From CAWEBF01 sp963807235 (GTDB lineage: Bacteria > Acidobacteriota > Vicinamibacteria > Vicinamibacterales > UBA2999), in assembly GCA_963807235.1 (NCBI GenBank), contig CAWEBF010000018.1, positions 124,001-188,000 of the forward strand: a stretch of 64,000 bases of DNA, given 5' to 3'. Each line of letters begins with the position of its first letter. The stretch's first letter is position 1. Position numbers and translations under genes: made by a program. A model generated the notes under the pieces. That model had not been told where the DNA came from. It saw nothing but the letters and a program-made list of their open reading frames with translations, and made no database searches. Shown here piece by piece: positions 16,345 to 24,952 of this stretch.

Positions 16345-17485
16345 GGCCGTGCCAGGCCGCGGCCGCGACGCGAGTCTGCCGCGCCGCTGGCGAGCAGATG
16401 CTGACCGTCTGCAACGCGTGCCGCTACTGCGAGCAGGTCCTGCCCCGTGTTCCCCGCGATGGAACGCCGGACCGCGTTCCCCGTGGCGGACCTTCACTAC
16501 CTGGCGAACCTTTGCCACAACTGCGGCGAGTGTCTCTACGCGTGTCAGTACGCGCCGCCGCACCCGTTTGGCGTCAACCTGCCGCGCGCGTTGGCCGAGG
16601 TGCGCGCGGAAAGTTACGAGGAGTACCTGCTGGCCGCGTGCGCTTGCGGCCGCGTTTCGCCGGCAGGGCGGCGCCGTGGCCCTGGGACTTACGGTCATAT
16701 TCACGAGTCTCCTGTGGATAGGGGCGCGCCTGGTGGAGTCGCCCGCGCCGCGCGCGATCCCGGGGCCCGGCGATTTCTACGCGGTGATACCGCACGACGT
16801 GATGGTCGGGCTGTTCGGCGTCGTGTTCCTGATCGGGACGACGGCGTTGGGGATCTCCCTCGTCCGGTACTGGCGGGCGATTCGCGGCGCGCAGGTGGAC
16901 ACGATCACCGCCGGCACGTGGGTGGCCGCCCTCGGGGAGGGCGTCACGTTGCGCCACCTGCATGGCGGAGGAGTGGACTGCGCGTCCGCGCTCGACGACC
17001 GCGTGCCGTGGCGCCGCTGGGCGCATCACGCCACGCTCGGCGGATTCGCGCTGTGCCTGGCGTCCACGACGGTGGCAGCCATCTACCACTCGGTCTTCGG
17101 CTGGACGGCGCCGCATCCCTACCTGAGTGCACCGGTGGTGCTCGGCGCCTTGGGAGGCGCGGGGCTCGTGATCGGCCCGGCGGGGCTGCTGGCCAGCCGC
17201 GCACGGCGCGATCCCCTGCTCGGTGACCCGGCGCAGCGCGGGTTCGACACGTCTCTTCTCGTCCTGCTGCTCCTGACAAGCACGACCGGACTGGTGCTGC
17301 TGGCGCTGCGGAACGGCGCGGCGATGCGCCCGCTGCTCTTTCTGCACCTGGGTGCGGTGCTCGCGTTCTTCGTGACGATTCCGTACAGCAAGTTCGTCCA
17401 CGGGTTCTACCGCGCGTTGGCGCTGGTGCAGTCGCGGCACGAATCGCAACGAGAGGCTATTAGTGCGCCGTGGGACGCAGCGTAG
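16331..17485 (+). pseudogene. tcuB: TcuB-like Fe-S/cytochrome b protein, broken by three +1 frameshifts
   Basis: The N-terminal Fe-S part and the membrane part are readable only by changing frame three times, each by one extra base. The sites are near 16352-16353 (GTGCCAG), 16439-16440 (GGTCCTGCC; removing one C restores CNACRYCEQVCPVFPAM with its expected Cys) and about 16630 (CCTGCTGG; restores YLWPRALAAAF). The repaired protein has both cysteine clusters (CNACRYC and CHNCGECLYAC), about six membrane helices and YSKFVHGFYR near the end. As written it cannot make TcuB. Either the assembly has insertions here or the tricarballylate pathway is dead at this step. The end overlaps the convergent gene by 26 bases. 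Confidence 0.8.
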
Positions 17486-18782
17486 CGAAGATGCCGATCC
17501 CCCATCCCACGCCGCCGTAGTTGGGCTGGATGGCTGCTGGCACGAGGGCCGCCGACACGCTGCCGCCGAACCCGGCCTGCACGCCTCGCCAGGGCGCCAG
17601 GAACCGGACGTAGCCGCCCTGCAGCTTCCCGACCGTGTAGACGGCGGTCTCGTTCTCGTGAATGTGCAAGTCGTGTCCCTGCTTGCCGGCCACTTCGGCT
17701 CGCGCGAAGACCGTGTGCCGCGGCGTCAGGGTCAGCGTGCCTTCGGCCAAGGCCGCATGGGTTCGCGTGCCCACCTCACTGTTGGTGCCCCAGGCCACAG
17801 TTGCCGCCAGCGGTCGCCCCGCGAAGGCGCCCTGGTACAGCATCGACGCGGTGATGCGTGTGACGTCGCGCGCGGGAAGACTGCCTTCACCCGCTTCGGC
17901 GCTCTCCAACCACCCGGCGGACACCTGGAGGGCAAGGCCATCGGAGGGCGCCAGCTGGAGGCGCGCGGAGAACGAGTCCAGCGGCCCGAAGTCGAAGTCG
18001 TGGCGCACGTCGTCGGGCTCCCGGCCATTGAACACCGATCCCTCGAGCCGCCAGCGTGCGGCCGTCAGCCCCGTCGTCACGACGCCGTAGGTGATGTGGG
18101 TGGCGTCGAGCCAATGGTGAGAGATCGGCGCGATCGGGTTCGGCAGCGCCGAGGCGCGGTGGGGAAAAGCCACCGGCCCGAGGGCCGGCTCGCCGGCGGG
18201 CCCGCCATAGACGTGCCAGCGCAGCGCGCCGGTGATGGGCCGGTTGTACTCCGCGGCCAGCTCCATCACCAGGTCGTGCGGGTGCTGCTTGTCATGGATG
18301 CCGTCGCGGTCGCACAGCTCGCCGCTGGCCAGAAGGTTCGGGTAACCGCAGCCGGGAATGGTGACGGGTTCCGCGCTGATCATCGCCCGCACGCCCACGA
18401 TGCCGGCGCCGGCCGGACGCCGCGCCATGCCCATCATCCAGTTGACGCTGCCGAGCTGACGCCCACCTCGATGAATCGGGGCGAACTCCTCGAGATATTG
18501 CAGGAAGGCGTTCCCCATGATCATCGTGTCCCACGGCCCCAGCTGCCGGTGGGCCCCGAACATCGGCGTCCGGGCCGGTGTCCATCCGGTGCCGCCGTTG
18601 TCGCGTCCGGTGAAGAGGGAGCTGGTCATGACGTGCCCGGCGTGCTGATCCGGCGGCGTCACGTGCTGGTGCTCCGGCGCCGGGGCGGCGGGCGGGTTGC
18701 CCTGCGCGCTCGACGCGCGCGGCCACGCCAACGCGGCCACGGCCAGCACGCAGCAGATCGACTGTACGGACGTTCGGTTCAT
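17460..18782 (-). CDS. outer-membrane-type protein with His-rich N-terminus
   Basis: A 440-residue protein from ATG 18782, with a signal peptide (SICCVLAVAALAWPRASSAQ). The mature N-terminus is His/Met-rich (EHQHVTPPDQHAGHVM), which suggests metal binding. The rest is an alternating-strand, Gly/aromatic-rich sequence without recognisable enzymatic motifs, and it ends in a barrel-like repeat (GGVGWGIGIFATLRP). Homologous proteins in acidobacterial genomes tend to accompany metal-handling genes, but that is from general memory. The gene is downstream of a small Cys/His protein, with an intrinsic-terminator-like hairpin between them. Confidence 0.65.
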   Translation of the reverse strand: MNRTSVQSICCVLAVAALAWPRASSAQGNPPAAPAPEHQHVTPPDQHAGHVMTSSLFTGRDNGGTGWTPARTPMFGAHRQLGPWDTMIMGNAFLQYLEEFAPIHRGGRQLGSVNWMMGMARRPAGAGIVGVRAMISAEPVTIPGCGYPNLLASGELCDRDGIHDKQHPHDLVMELAAEYNRPITGALRWHVYGGPAGEPALGPVAFPHRASALPNPIAPISHHWLDATHITYGVVTTGLTAARWRLEGSVFNGREPDDVRHDFDFGPLDSFSARLQLAPSDGLALQVSAGWLESAEAGEGSLPARDVTRITASMLYQGAFAGRPLAATVAWGTNSEVGTRTHAALAEGTLTLTPRHTVFARAEVAGKQGHDLHIHENETAVYTVGKLQGGYVRFLAPWRGVQAGFGGSVSAALVPAAIQPNYGGVGWGIGIFATLRPTAH

Positions 18783-18795
18783 GCTTCGACTCGCG

Positions 18796-18829
18796 AAAAA
18801 AGGAAAACCAGCATGCGCACGCACGCTGG
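18796..18829 (-). terminator. intrinsic terminator or attenuator
   Basis: On the minus strand a 9-bp stem (CCAGCGTGC / GCATGCTGG, one G-U pair, 4-base loop, 18808-18829) is followed by TTTTCCTTTTTT (18796-18807). It lies 14 bases after the repaired stop (18844) of the Cys/His gene and 14 bases before the start of the His-rich protein gene, so it may attenuate read-through rather than end the unit. Confidence 0.75.
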
Positions 18830-18843
18830 GCGCGGTCGAAGAA

Positions 18844-19276
18844 TCAGATGCGGAGGGGAGTCGCGGTCCGCGGAACGATCAACGGCGGACGCAGACCGGG
18901 CGAGTGGGTCGTGGCGACGGTCTCGCCCGTGTTCGTCGGGCCCCGCCGCCCTGGGCGGTTCCGCAGTGGGGAAGGTGGACGACGCGGGCGGGACTGCCTC
19001 AGCCAAAAGGTGCGAGGCACAGTCACGTGTGAGGCCTGAAGCCTGGAGCCTGGAGCCTGGAGCCCGAATTCCGCCTGAAGCCTGGAGCCCGAAGCCTGGA
19101 GCCTGAATACCGACTGGAGACTGGAGACCGGAGACTGGAGACTGTGCCGCGCCGTGCTGCGCATGCCCTGCGTGCGGATTCGCGGCCGGCGCCGCGCACC
19201 ACACTTCGCACACGAGAGCGAGCGCGGGAGAGGCCGCCAGGACGGTAAGCAGGACCGTGACAATCGCCCGGCGCAT
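18844..19276 (-). CDS. small exported Cys/His protein carrying a 7-base repeat array, one +1 frameshift
   Basis: ATG 19276 gives a signal peptide (AIVTVLLTVLAASPALA), then CEVWC and a His-rich HAGHAQH stretch. A low-complexity section (SPVSGLQSPV, APGSRLQASG) is encoded by the heptamer arrays at 19034-19146, followed by a normal tail. In the unshifted frame the gene would run to 18779. Reading past one extra base in CACGGGCGAGACC (near 18930) instead gives GETVATTHSPGLRPPLIVPR and a stop at 18844, just ahead of a terminator hairpin, which I take as the native end. Cys and His content suggests metal binding. About 143 residues when repaired. Confidence 0.6.
19034..19146. repeat. two joined 7-base tandem arrays, units GCCTGRA and GACTGGA
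   Basis: From 19034 to 19107 run nine units of GCCTGGA / GCCTGAA / GCCCGAA, interrupted by four bases (TTCC) after the fifth. After a TACC spacer, 19112-19146 holds five units of GACTGGA / GACCGGA / GACTGTG. The block is inside the Cys/His gene and accounts for its low-complexity middle. On the sense strand of that gene the first unit is a rotation of GGCTCCA, the same unit as at 35908, 48650 and 54732. Confidence 0.9.
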
Positions 19277-19346
19277 CGTATTCCGCAGTATACGCGCTGT
19301 GCGCGGGGCGGCCGCGACCCGCTAGAATCTCTCGAGAGGACGAGCG

Positions 19347-19757
19347 ATGGCTGAGAAGCAGTTTCCCGTGCAGAAAACCGACGCCGAATGGCGGCAGTCG
19401 CTGAGCCCTGCACAATACGCCGTGCTGCGCGGCCACGGCACGGAGCCGCCGGGTTCGTGCGCGCTGCTGGCCGAAAAGCGCGCGGGCACGTTTTCGTGCG
19501 CGGGCTGCGGTCAGCCGCTCTTCGTGACCGGCCGCAAGTTCGAGAGCGGCACCGGGTGGCCGAGCTTCGTCGAGCCGCTGGAAGGATCGATCGAGACCAC
19601 CGTGGACCGCAGCTACGGGATGACGCGGACCGAGGTGCACTGTAGCCAGTGCGGCGGACACCTGGGTCACGTGTTCCCCGATGGTCCGCCACCCACGGGG
19701 CAGCGCTACTGCATCAACGGCGTTGTGTTGGATTTCAAGCCAGGAGACGTGCCGTGA
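19347..19757 (+). CDS. msrB: peptide-methionine (R)-S-oxide reductase MsrB
   Basis: A 136-residue enzyme that reduces methionine-R-sulfoxide in proteins. It has two zinc CxxC pairs (CAGCG and CSQCG), the substrate motif ESGTGWPSF, and the catalytic Cys in RYCINGVVLDF. The length is typical for the stand-alone cytoplasmic form, and no signal peptide is seen. ATG 19347 follows GAGAGGA. The TGA overlaps the GTG of the VOC gene, so the two are coupled. The start faces the divergent Cys/His gene across about 70 bases. Confidence 0.95.
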   Translation: MAEKQFPVQKTDAEWRQSLSPAQYAVLRGHGTEPPGSCALLAEKRAGTFSCAGCGQPLFVTGRKFESGTGWPSFVEPLEGSIETTVDRSYGMTRTEVHCSQCGGHLGHVFPDGPPPTGQRYCINGVVLDFKPGDVP

Positions 19758-20625
19758 AGTCACTGATTGCCATCGCCGCTGCCTTTGTCGTTTTCGTCTC
19801 GGTCGATGCTGCAACGCCAGGGTCGCTGGCGGCGCTCAGCACGCAGCCGTCGATGAACGTCTTCCGCCGCTTCGCCGTGGACGCGGCGAAGATGACCGAG
19901 TTCTACGGCGACGTGCTGGGGCTCCGTTCGATGCCTCCGATCAGGCTCGGCCCCGACAGTCAGATGATCCGGTTCCAGGTTGGGACGGCCGAGATCAAGC
20001 TGCAAGCGACGGCGGCGGCCTCAGGCTATCCCGGCGGCCCGGTGCGGGCCGTGACGGGGTTGCGGGTCTTCACCTTCTTCTTCCCGGATGAAGCCGCGCT
20101 CGTCTCGCGCTTCACCGCAAAGGGCCATCCGGCGCCCGTCTTCGGCGCCCGCCAGCCGGGGGCCGTGTGGCGATGGTCCAGGATCCCGAACGGCAGTGGG
20201 TGGAGCTTGTCGTGCTCGCCGGCGCGCCCGCCGAGACGTTCGAGCGCATGGAGGTGGGGCTGACCGTCGCCGACCTGGCGAAGAGCCGTGCGTTTTACCG
20301 CTCGTTCATCGGCCTCGAAGAGCTGCCGCCAGTGGAGGACCCGCAGCTCGGCGCCACGAAGTACCCGTTTCGCCACGGCACGATGACGGTCAACGTCTGG
20401 TCCTTCGGATCGGCGGCGGCCAAGAACACGTCGAGTGCGGGTATTCAGTACGTGATCACGGACGTGGCGGCGGTGGACGCGCGGGCCAAAGCCGAGCAGG
20501 TGCAGATCGATCGTCCGCTCGCGCCGTTTGGCACCGGCGGGTTGCGCACGATCTGGCTGTCCGACCCGGACGGCGTTACGAACTACTTCGCCCAGATCCT
20601 GCCGCGTACGCCGGCACCGCGCTAA
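19754..20625 (+). CDS. exported double VOC (glyoxalase-fold) protein, frameshifted
   Basis: GTG 19754 overlaps the msrB stop and starts a signal peptide (SLIAIAAAFVVFVSVDA). Two VOC modules follow: VFRRFAVDAAKMTEFYGDVLGL in the first frame, and EVGLTVADLAKSRAFYRSFIGL in another. The break is at the G5 run 20158-20162; one more G would read QPGGRVAMVQDPERQWVELV, a typical VOC module end. As written the first frame ends with a nonsense tail at 20263. No metal-ligand set is certain. Function unknown; the family includes dioxygenases, glyoxalases and binding proteins. It ends shortly before an 11-bp hairpin. Confidence 0.75.
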
Positions 20626-20634
20626 TACGACTCC

Positions 20635-20663
20635 GCGGGCTCCTCGGCTAATGAGGAGCCCGC
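20635..20663 (+). terminator. GC-rich 11-bp hairpin after the VOC gene
   Basis: The arms GCGGGCTCCTC (20635-20645) and GAGGAGCCCGC (20653-20663) pair perfectly around a 7-base loop, ten bases after the VOC stop. No T-run follows, so it is either a factor-assisted terminator or an mRNA end-protecting structure. Confidence 0.55.
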
Positions 20664-20721
20664 CCCGTGCCGTGAACAACAGGCGGGATGGGCTAGATTA
20701 AGCCACATCCTGCCGCCCGGC

Positions 20722-20749
20722 TTGACAAGCCATCGGCGCGAACCATAAT
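20722..20749 (+). promoter_or_regulatory. sigma-70-like promoter for the aldolase gene
   Basis: A perfect TTGACA (20722-20727) is separated by 16 bases from CATAAT (20744-20749). The expected transcript start near 20756 leaves a short leader containing the GAGGAGG ribosome site before ATG 20779. Confidence 0.7.
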
Positions 20750-20778
20750 CGCCGCGCGAACCATCTGAGGAGGCATCC

Positions 20779-21783
20779 ATGAACACGAGAGTGGTTTTTC
20801 TGGCCGGCCTGTCGGCGGCGATGCTGACCGCGATGTCGGTTCGGGCGCAACAGCCGGTGCCTCCCGACAGTGCGGCGGTGCCGGAGATGCCGAAACAGAC
20901 GATGCGCACCGGCAAGCATGTCAACCGCGTCATCGACCTGTGGCTCAAGAACCAGCCTGTCTACTACTCGCAGACGAGCGGCGGGGGCTATGAGCAGGGC
21001 AAGGCGCTGGCGGCGACCAAGGCCGACTACATCACCTATGAAATGGAGCATGGCCCGCTCGATTTCAAGGAGCTGCGTGAGTTCATGCGCGGTCTGGTGG
21101 AAGCCGGCCCGACGCGTACCGGGCACAAGACCCCGCCGGTCATCGTCACCCTGCCGATCTCCGGCACCACCGACGCGTTGCGCGCCAACGCCTGGATGAT
21201 TCAACAGGCGCTGGCCGCCGGCGTCCACGGCATCCTGCTGTGCAATGCCGAAAGCCCCGAAGCGGCTCGTCTGATGATCGAGGCCGCACGGTATCCGTTC
21301 GCCCCGCGCGTCGACGGGTTGTCGCAGGGCACGCGCGGCAACGGTTCACAGGCCTACGCGTCGCGCATGTGGGGCGTGACCGCCGAGGAGTACATGCGCA
21401 TCGCCGATCCCTGGCCGCTGAATCCTGACGGCGAACTGCTGTTCGGCCTGAAAATCGAAAACCCTCGCGCCGACGCAAACGTCGAAACGTCCGTCCGCGT
21501 GCCGGGGATCGCGTTTGCGGAGTGGGGCCCTGGCGATCATGGATTCTTTCTCCTGGGACGTCCCGGGACGTATCAAGGCGGCGGCGAAGCATCGCCGCCG
21601 ATGGCGGCCGTGCGGCGCCGGGTTCTCAACGCCACCAAGGCAGCCGGCGTCAGGTTCCTCAATGCGTGCAACGAGAACACCGTGATCGAGCAGCTGAAGG
21701 ACGGCGTGATGATCTGCACGGGCGGCGACACGCCGGCGGCGGACAAAGGGCGCGCCTTTACCAAGCGCACCGATCCCTGGTGA
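20779..21783 (+). CDS. exported HpcH/HpaI-type aldolase (citrate-lyase-like)
   Basis: A 334-residue protein with a signal peptide (FLAGLSAAMLTAMSVRAQ). The TIM-barrel motifs of 2-oxo-acid class II aldolases are present: EMEHGPLDF (usual MEH), KIENPRA with the metal Glu, and WGPGDHGF with the metal Asp. Family members cleave 4-hydroxy-2-oxoacids to pyruvate plus an aldehyde and are usually cytoplasmic, so export is unusual. ATG 20779 follows a strong GAGGAGG and a good promoter at 20722-20749. It is a single gene between an upstream hairpin and a convergent hydrolase. Confidence 0.85.
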   Translation: MNTRVVFLAGLSAAMLTAMSVRAQQPVPPDSAAVPEMPKQTMRTGKHVNRVIDLWLKNQPVYYSQTSGGGYEQGKALAATKADYITYEMEHGPLDFKELREFMRGLVEAGPTRTGHKTPPVIVTLPISGTTDALRANAWMIQQALAAGVHGILLCNAESPEAARLMIEAARYPFAPRVDGLSQGTRGNGSQAYASRMWGVTAEEYMRIADPWPLNPDGELLFGLKIENPRADANVETSVRVPGIAFAEWGPGDHGFFLLGRPGTYQGGGEASPPMAAVRRRVLNATKAAGVRFLNACNENTVIEQLKDGVMICTGGDTPAADKGRAFTKRTDPW

Positions 21784-21800
21784 TCGGCCCCCAGGCTTTG

Positions 21801-22673
21801 CTAGGGGCGTAACACGGGCACCCGCGCGGCGTCGATCGTCTCGATGATCGCCGCGGTCACGAGCGCCGCGTCCGGCTCCCGCGTCAGGAACGCGACGCGG
21901 CCCGTGTTGCTCGTTTGCACCGTGCGAACGGGTACGTGAGGCGGCAGCGTCGCCGTGGCGCCTGAGGTCACGACGTCGTTCCATCGCACGAGCTCGCGGG
22001 CCGACCGCGTCAAGTGATCGGGCCTGTTGAGGAACGTGGCCATCGCGCCCCGTGATGGATCCGGCAGCCCCTCCGCCAGCGACCCGTGCATGTCGAATGC
22101 CCTCAGGATGCCGACGCGCGCGAGCCACGGCGTGAGCTGCGGGAATCGCACAATCGTCGCACCGCCGTCCCTGTCGCCGCCCATCGGGAGGTCTACCAGG
22201 ACGAGCGCTGCCGTCTCCGCCGGGAAGCGCGCGGCGAACGACTGCGCGAGCGACGCGCCCATGCCCTGGCCCACGAGCACGAACGGCCCTTGCTCGTTCG
22301 CGCCAGCCAGCAACTGCTGCAGCTCCTCGACGGCCAGTTGCGGACCGAAGGGCTGCTCCCGCGCTTCGCTCCATCCCAGGCCCGCACGGTCGTAGCTGCA
22401 CACGCGTGTCGTGCGGGCCAGCGCAGGCTGCACGTGGCCCCACGCCGCCGACAGGCCGGCCGCCGGCGCATCGAGCACCACGGTCGGCACGCCCTGGCCG
22501 TCGCACGCGATGTGGAGCTGGTGGCCGCCGATGTCCACCATGCGCCCGGGCCTCGGGTAGGCGCGGCGTTCGACCGCGGTGGCCACGCCCTGGTACGTCA
22601 CGCCGATCAGCGCGACGAATCCCAGGAGCGCCACGACTCGCAGGGCCCACCGGCGGCGGCGCGACGGGTTCAC
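21801..22673 (-). CDS. membrane-anchored alpha/beta hydrolase with altered nucleophile motif
   Basis: A 290-residue protein from GTG 22673, which overlaps the TGA of the methyltransferase. Residues 10-30 are a membrane anchor (LRVVALLGFVALIGVTYQG), followed by RPGRMVDIGGHQLHI, the usual entry to this hydrolase family, and SYDRAGLGWSE. The nucleophile elbow, normally GHSMG, reads VGQGMGAS, so the Ser is Gly. Unless the neighbouring Ser serves, the protein may be catalytically dead or non-hydrolytic. A stop codon between this gene and the methyltransferase is hidden in the present sequence by an upstream frameshift, so the two can look like one 584-residue protein. Confidence 0.75.
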   Translation of the reverse strand: MNPSRRRRWALRVVALLGFVALIGVTYQGVATAVERRAYPRPGRMVDIGGHQLHIACDGQGVPTVVLDAPAAGLSAAWGHVQPALARTTRVCSYDRAGLGWSEAREQPFGPQLAVEELQQLLAGANEQGPFVLVGQGMGASLAQSFAARFPAETAALVLVDLPMGGDRDGGATIVRFPQLTPWLARVGILRAFDMHGSLAEGLPDPSRGAMATFLNRPDHLTRSARELVRWNDVVTSGATATLPPHVPVRTVQTSNTGRVAFLTREPDAALVTAAIIETIDAARVPVLRP

Positions 22674-23555
22674 GAGCTGGAGCGCTCCACGAGGATCAGC
22701 GCGCGCGGGCCCTGGGATTCCGACGCGCGTGGTGCACGACAGCAGGCGATCGAAGCCTGCCCGGCGCAGCAGCTCGACGATGGTGTCGAGCGTCAGCCAC
22801 TTGGAGTGGTCGAACATGCCCGACCAGGCATCCTCATATCCGAACTCGCCGTAACGCTGGTACGCGAAGGACTCGCCACCGACCTCGTACCGCTCCGTGG
22901 CGTCGCCGTCGGCGGCGTAGTGGGTGTCGAGCAGTATTCCCGTTGAGATCAGGCGGCCCAGGTCGAACAGGTGGGTGACCGGGTCCGCCAGGTGATAGAG
23001 GACCCCGACGTGGTGGCAGAACTCCGCCCGCAAGTGTTCGTCGGGCAGCGGCCGCCGCTCCACGTCGCAGACGAGGACGCGCGGATGGTGATCGAACCAC
23101 GCCGTCCGCACCATGGTCTTGACCGCGTTTTCGACGCGGCTGTCGATGGCCGTGACCCGCGCTCCCAACTCGCACAGGCCCAGTGTGTGCGCCCCCTCGA
23201 AGCAGCCGACCTCGAGCACCGTGCGGCCGCGCAAGTCGAAGGCCTCGTGCATGCGGCGTGTGCGCTTATTGGGGATCTTTTCGGGGGCGCGGCCCTTGCC
23301 GTGCCACGGCACGTTGCCGAACCGGCGGCCGTGTCCGTCGACGACGAACGAGTGCCACGGGAGGAGTGCGTTCAGTTCCTCGAGCTGCGCGTCCGGCAGG
23401 CCGTCCAGGAAGGGCGCCGGCGATCCAGGCTCGTGTCCCCGCAGGGGCGTGGCGCTCGTGCCGGGCCGCGAGCCGAGCGCGCGCCAGCGCTGCCGCAGCT
23501 GCCGGAACGCGAACTGCGCCCGCGATTTGAGGCCGGGCTCGACCGGTGTCTGCAC
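22670..23555 (-). CDS. SAM-dependent methyltransferase, one +1 frameshift near its C-terminus
   Basis: ATG 23555 starts a protein whose SAM-binding motif is TVLEVGCFEGAHTLGL (about residue 115), with AIDSR as motif II and FCHHVGVLYHLADPV later, as in tRNA-wobble CmoB-like and DUF1698-type methyltransferases. Near 22707 the minus strand reads CCAGGGCCCGCG. Removing one base turns the tail into GIPGPRALILVERSSS and gives a TGA at 22670 overlapping the hydrolase GTG. This is a natural methyltransferase C-terminus and the overlap style of the genome, so I treat the apparent fusion as artefactual. The substrate is unknown. Confidence 0.7.
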
Positions 23556-23577
23556 TGCCAGTAATGGTAATCCGCGG

Positions 23578-24901
23578 CTACCAGTCGGGGCGCACCGACA
23601 GCACGGAGCGCGCCACGAAGTCGGCCAGCAGCTCGTTGCCCTTCTTCGTGTAGTGGCAGCAGTCGTCCACGTAGACAGCCGACGGCTCGGCGTCGAAGAC
23701 GCGCGTGGCGTCGAAGATATTGGGACGCGCCGGGCCGGTGGGCAGCGCGCGCACCGCTGCGACGAGGGCGGGATAGCCCTGCTCGGCGCCGGGCTTGAAC
23801 GGGGACGCGGGATTCAGCGCCACCTTGGCTTCGGCGTCGCTGAACCGGCGAGCCGTCGCGTACTGATTCGGCTGGAGCACGTGCACGTAGGCGGCGCCCT
23901 GTCGCGCCAACGCGTCTTGCATCAGCGTGGACGTGCGCACCCACATTCCCGCCACGCCCTCGAAGAACCGCGCGGGTTCGGCGCGCGAAAGCGGAGGGGT
24001 GACGTGCAGCGCGGAACTGCCGGCGGCAGCGGACGGCAGCGACGCGAACCGCGCTTGCTCCGCCTGATACCGGCTTTCGACCCGGCGATAGTAGCGCTCC
24101 AACGCCACGTACACGATGGCCAGCCGCGCGCCGTTCAATTGCTCTGCCTGTACGATCGAGCCGCTGCCTGTCGGCGTCGAGCGCGCTCAGCGATCGCAGC
24201 TTTTCTGGCGTCAGCGTGGCCCCGTCGATGAGCGTGCGGAGGCCTTCGAGGTGCATCGCGCTCGGCATCGACACGTCGAAGCCGCGTTCCTGGTTCAGGT
24301 GCGACAGCGCCACCTCGTTGAAGCCGTCGATGTTGATCACCAGGTCGAACTGCTGGCCAATCGAGAGGAAGTAGGTCAGCAGCACTGCCTGTTGCGGCTG
24401 TTTGTAGCCCTCGTGGCTGAAACACAGCGAGACGATGGTCCGATCGCGGAAAAACGCGCGCTGGCCGAGGAGTTCCGTCAGCCGCGGCATGCCGAGCTGA
24501 CAGAACCAGACGCCGACCGACCCCCCGAACACCCCGACCACGAACTCGCGCGCGCTCTTCTTGGTGTAGGGAAAATCGTGGGGGGTCGCGAAGCCGAAGT
24601 TGTTGGTCGCGAAGCCGGCGTCCTTGATTGCCGCCGGGACGCCAGCGGCGGCGTCCTGCATCGACGCGGGGATCTCGACGGGGATGCCGCTGCGATGGAC
24701 GGGGCCGAAATAGGGATGCAGCCCCATGTCGGTCAGGCCGCCACCTGCGGCGGATGCGCCCACCGCCTCAAACCGCGTGCGGTACGGGTTCAGGTAGAAC
24801 AGCCACCCCGTCTGGAAGTAATAAACCCCCAGCGCCAGCAACTCCGCCGCCACCAGGAATACGACGACGTTGACGACAACCAGCGTTAGCGCGCGCTTCA
24901 C
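23578..24901 (-). CDS. SGNH-hydrolase-like membrane-anchored protein, one frameshift
   Basis: ATG 24901 gives an N-terminal anchor (LTLVVVNVVVFLVAAELLALG). The segment VVGVFGGSVG resembles the block-I loop of SGNH/GDSL proteins and VINIDGFNEVA the Asn block. The last block, DDCCHYTKKGNELLA, keeps the Asp-x-x-His pair. The frame changes by one base near 24165-24172 (GACGCCGACAGGCAG); the repaired sequence continues GSGSIVQAEQLNGARLAIVY and ends at 23578. Homologues of this layout occur with polysaccharide modification genes, but no such cluster is present here. Function is unproven. Confidence 0.65.
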
Positions 24902-24913
24902 CTACCTCGTTGC

Positions 24914-24941
24914 CCTTTAGCCTTTAGCCTTTGGCCTTTAG
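24914..24941. repeat. 7-base tandem array, unit CCTTTAG (4 units)
   Basis: CCTTTAG, CCTTTAG, CCTTTGG, CCTTTAG fill most of the 51-base gap between the start of the SGNH-like gene and the stop of the first PQQ dehydrogenase. The TTTAG wording is AT-rich compared with its surroundings. Confidence 0.8.
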
Positions 24942-24952
24942 CTTTTTCTTAT

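Noticed and set aside
16298..17485. tcuB read in its starting frame as an intact protein
   Set aside because: That frame encodes an Arg/Ser-rich stretch where the two Fe-S cysteine clusters should be; both clusters appear only in the two other frames.
20635..20663. A classical intrinsic terminator after the VOC gene
   Set aside because: The stem is strong but no T-run follows, so it is reported only as a hairpin with modest confidence.
21801..23555. A single 584-residue methyltransferase-hydrolase fusion
   Set aside because: Removing one base near 22707 gives a natural methyltransferase C-terminus (RALILVERSSS), with a TGA overlapping a GTG start that has the usual hydrolase anchor; the fusion is most likely an indel artefact.
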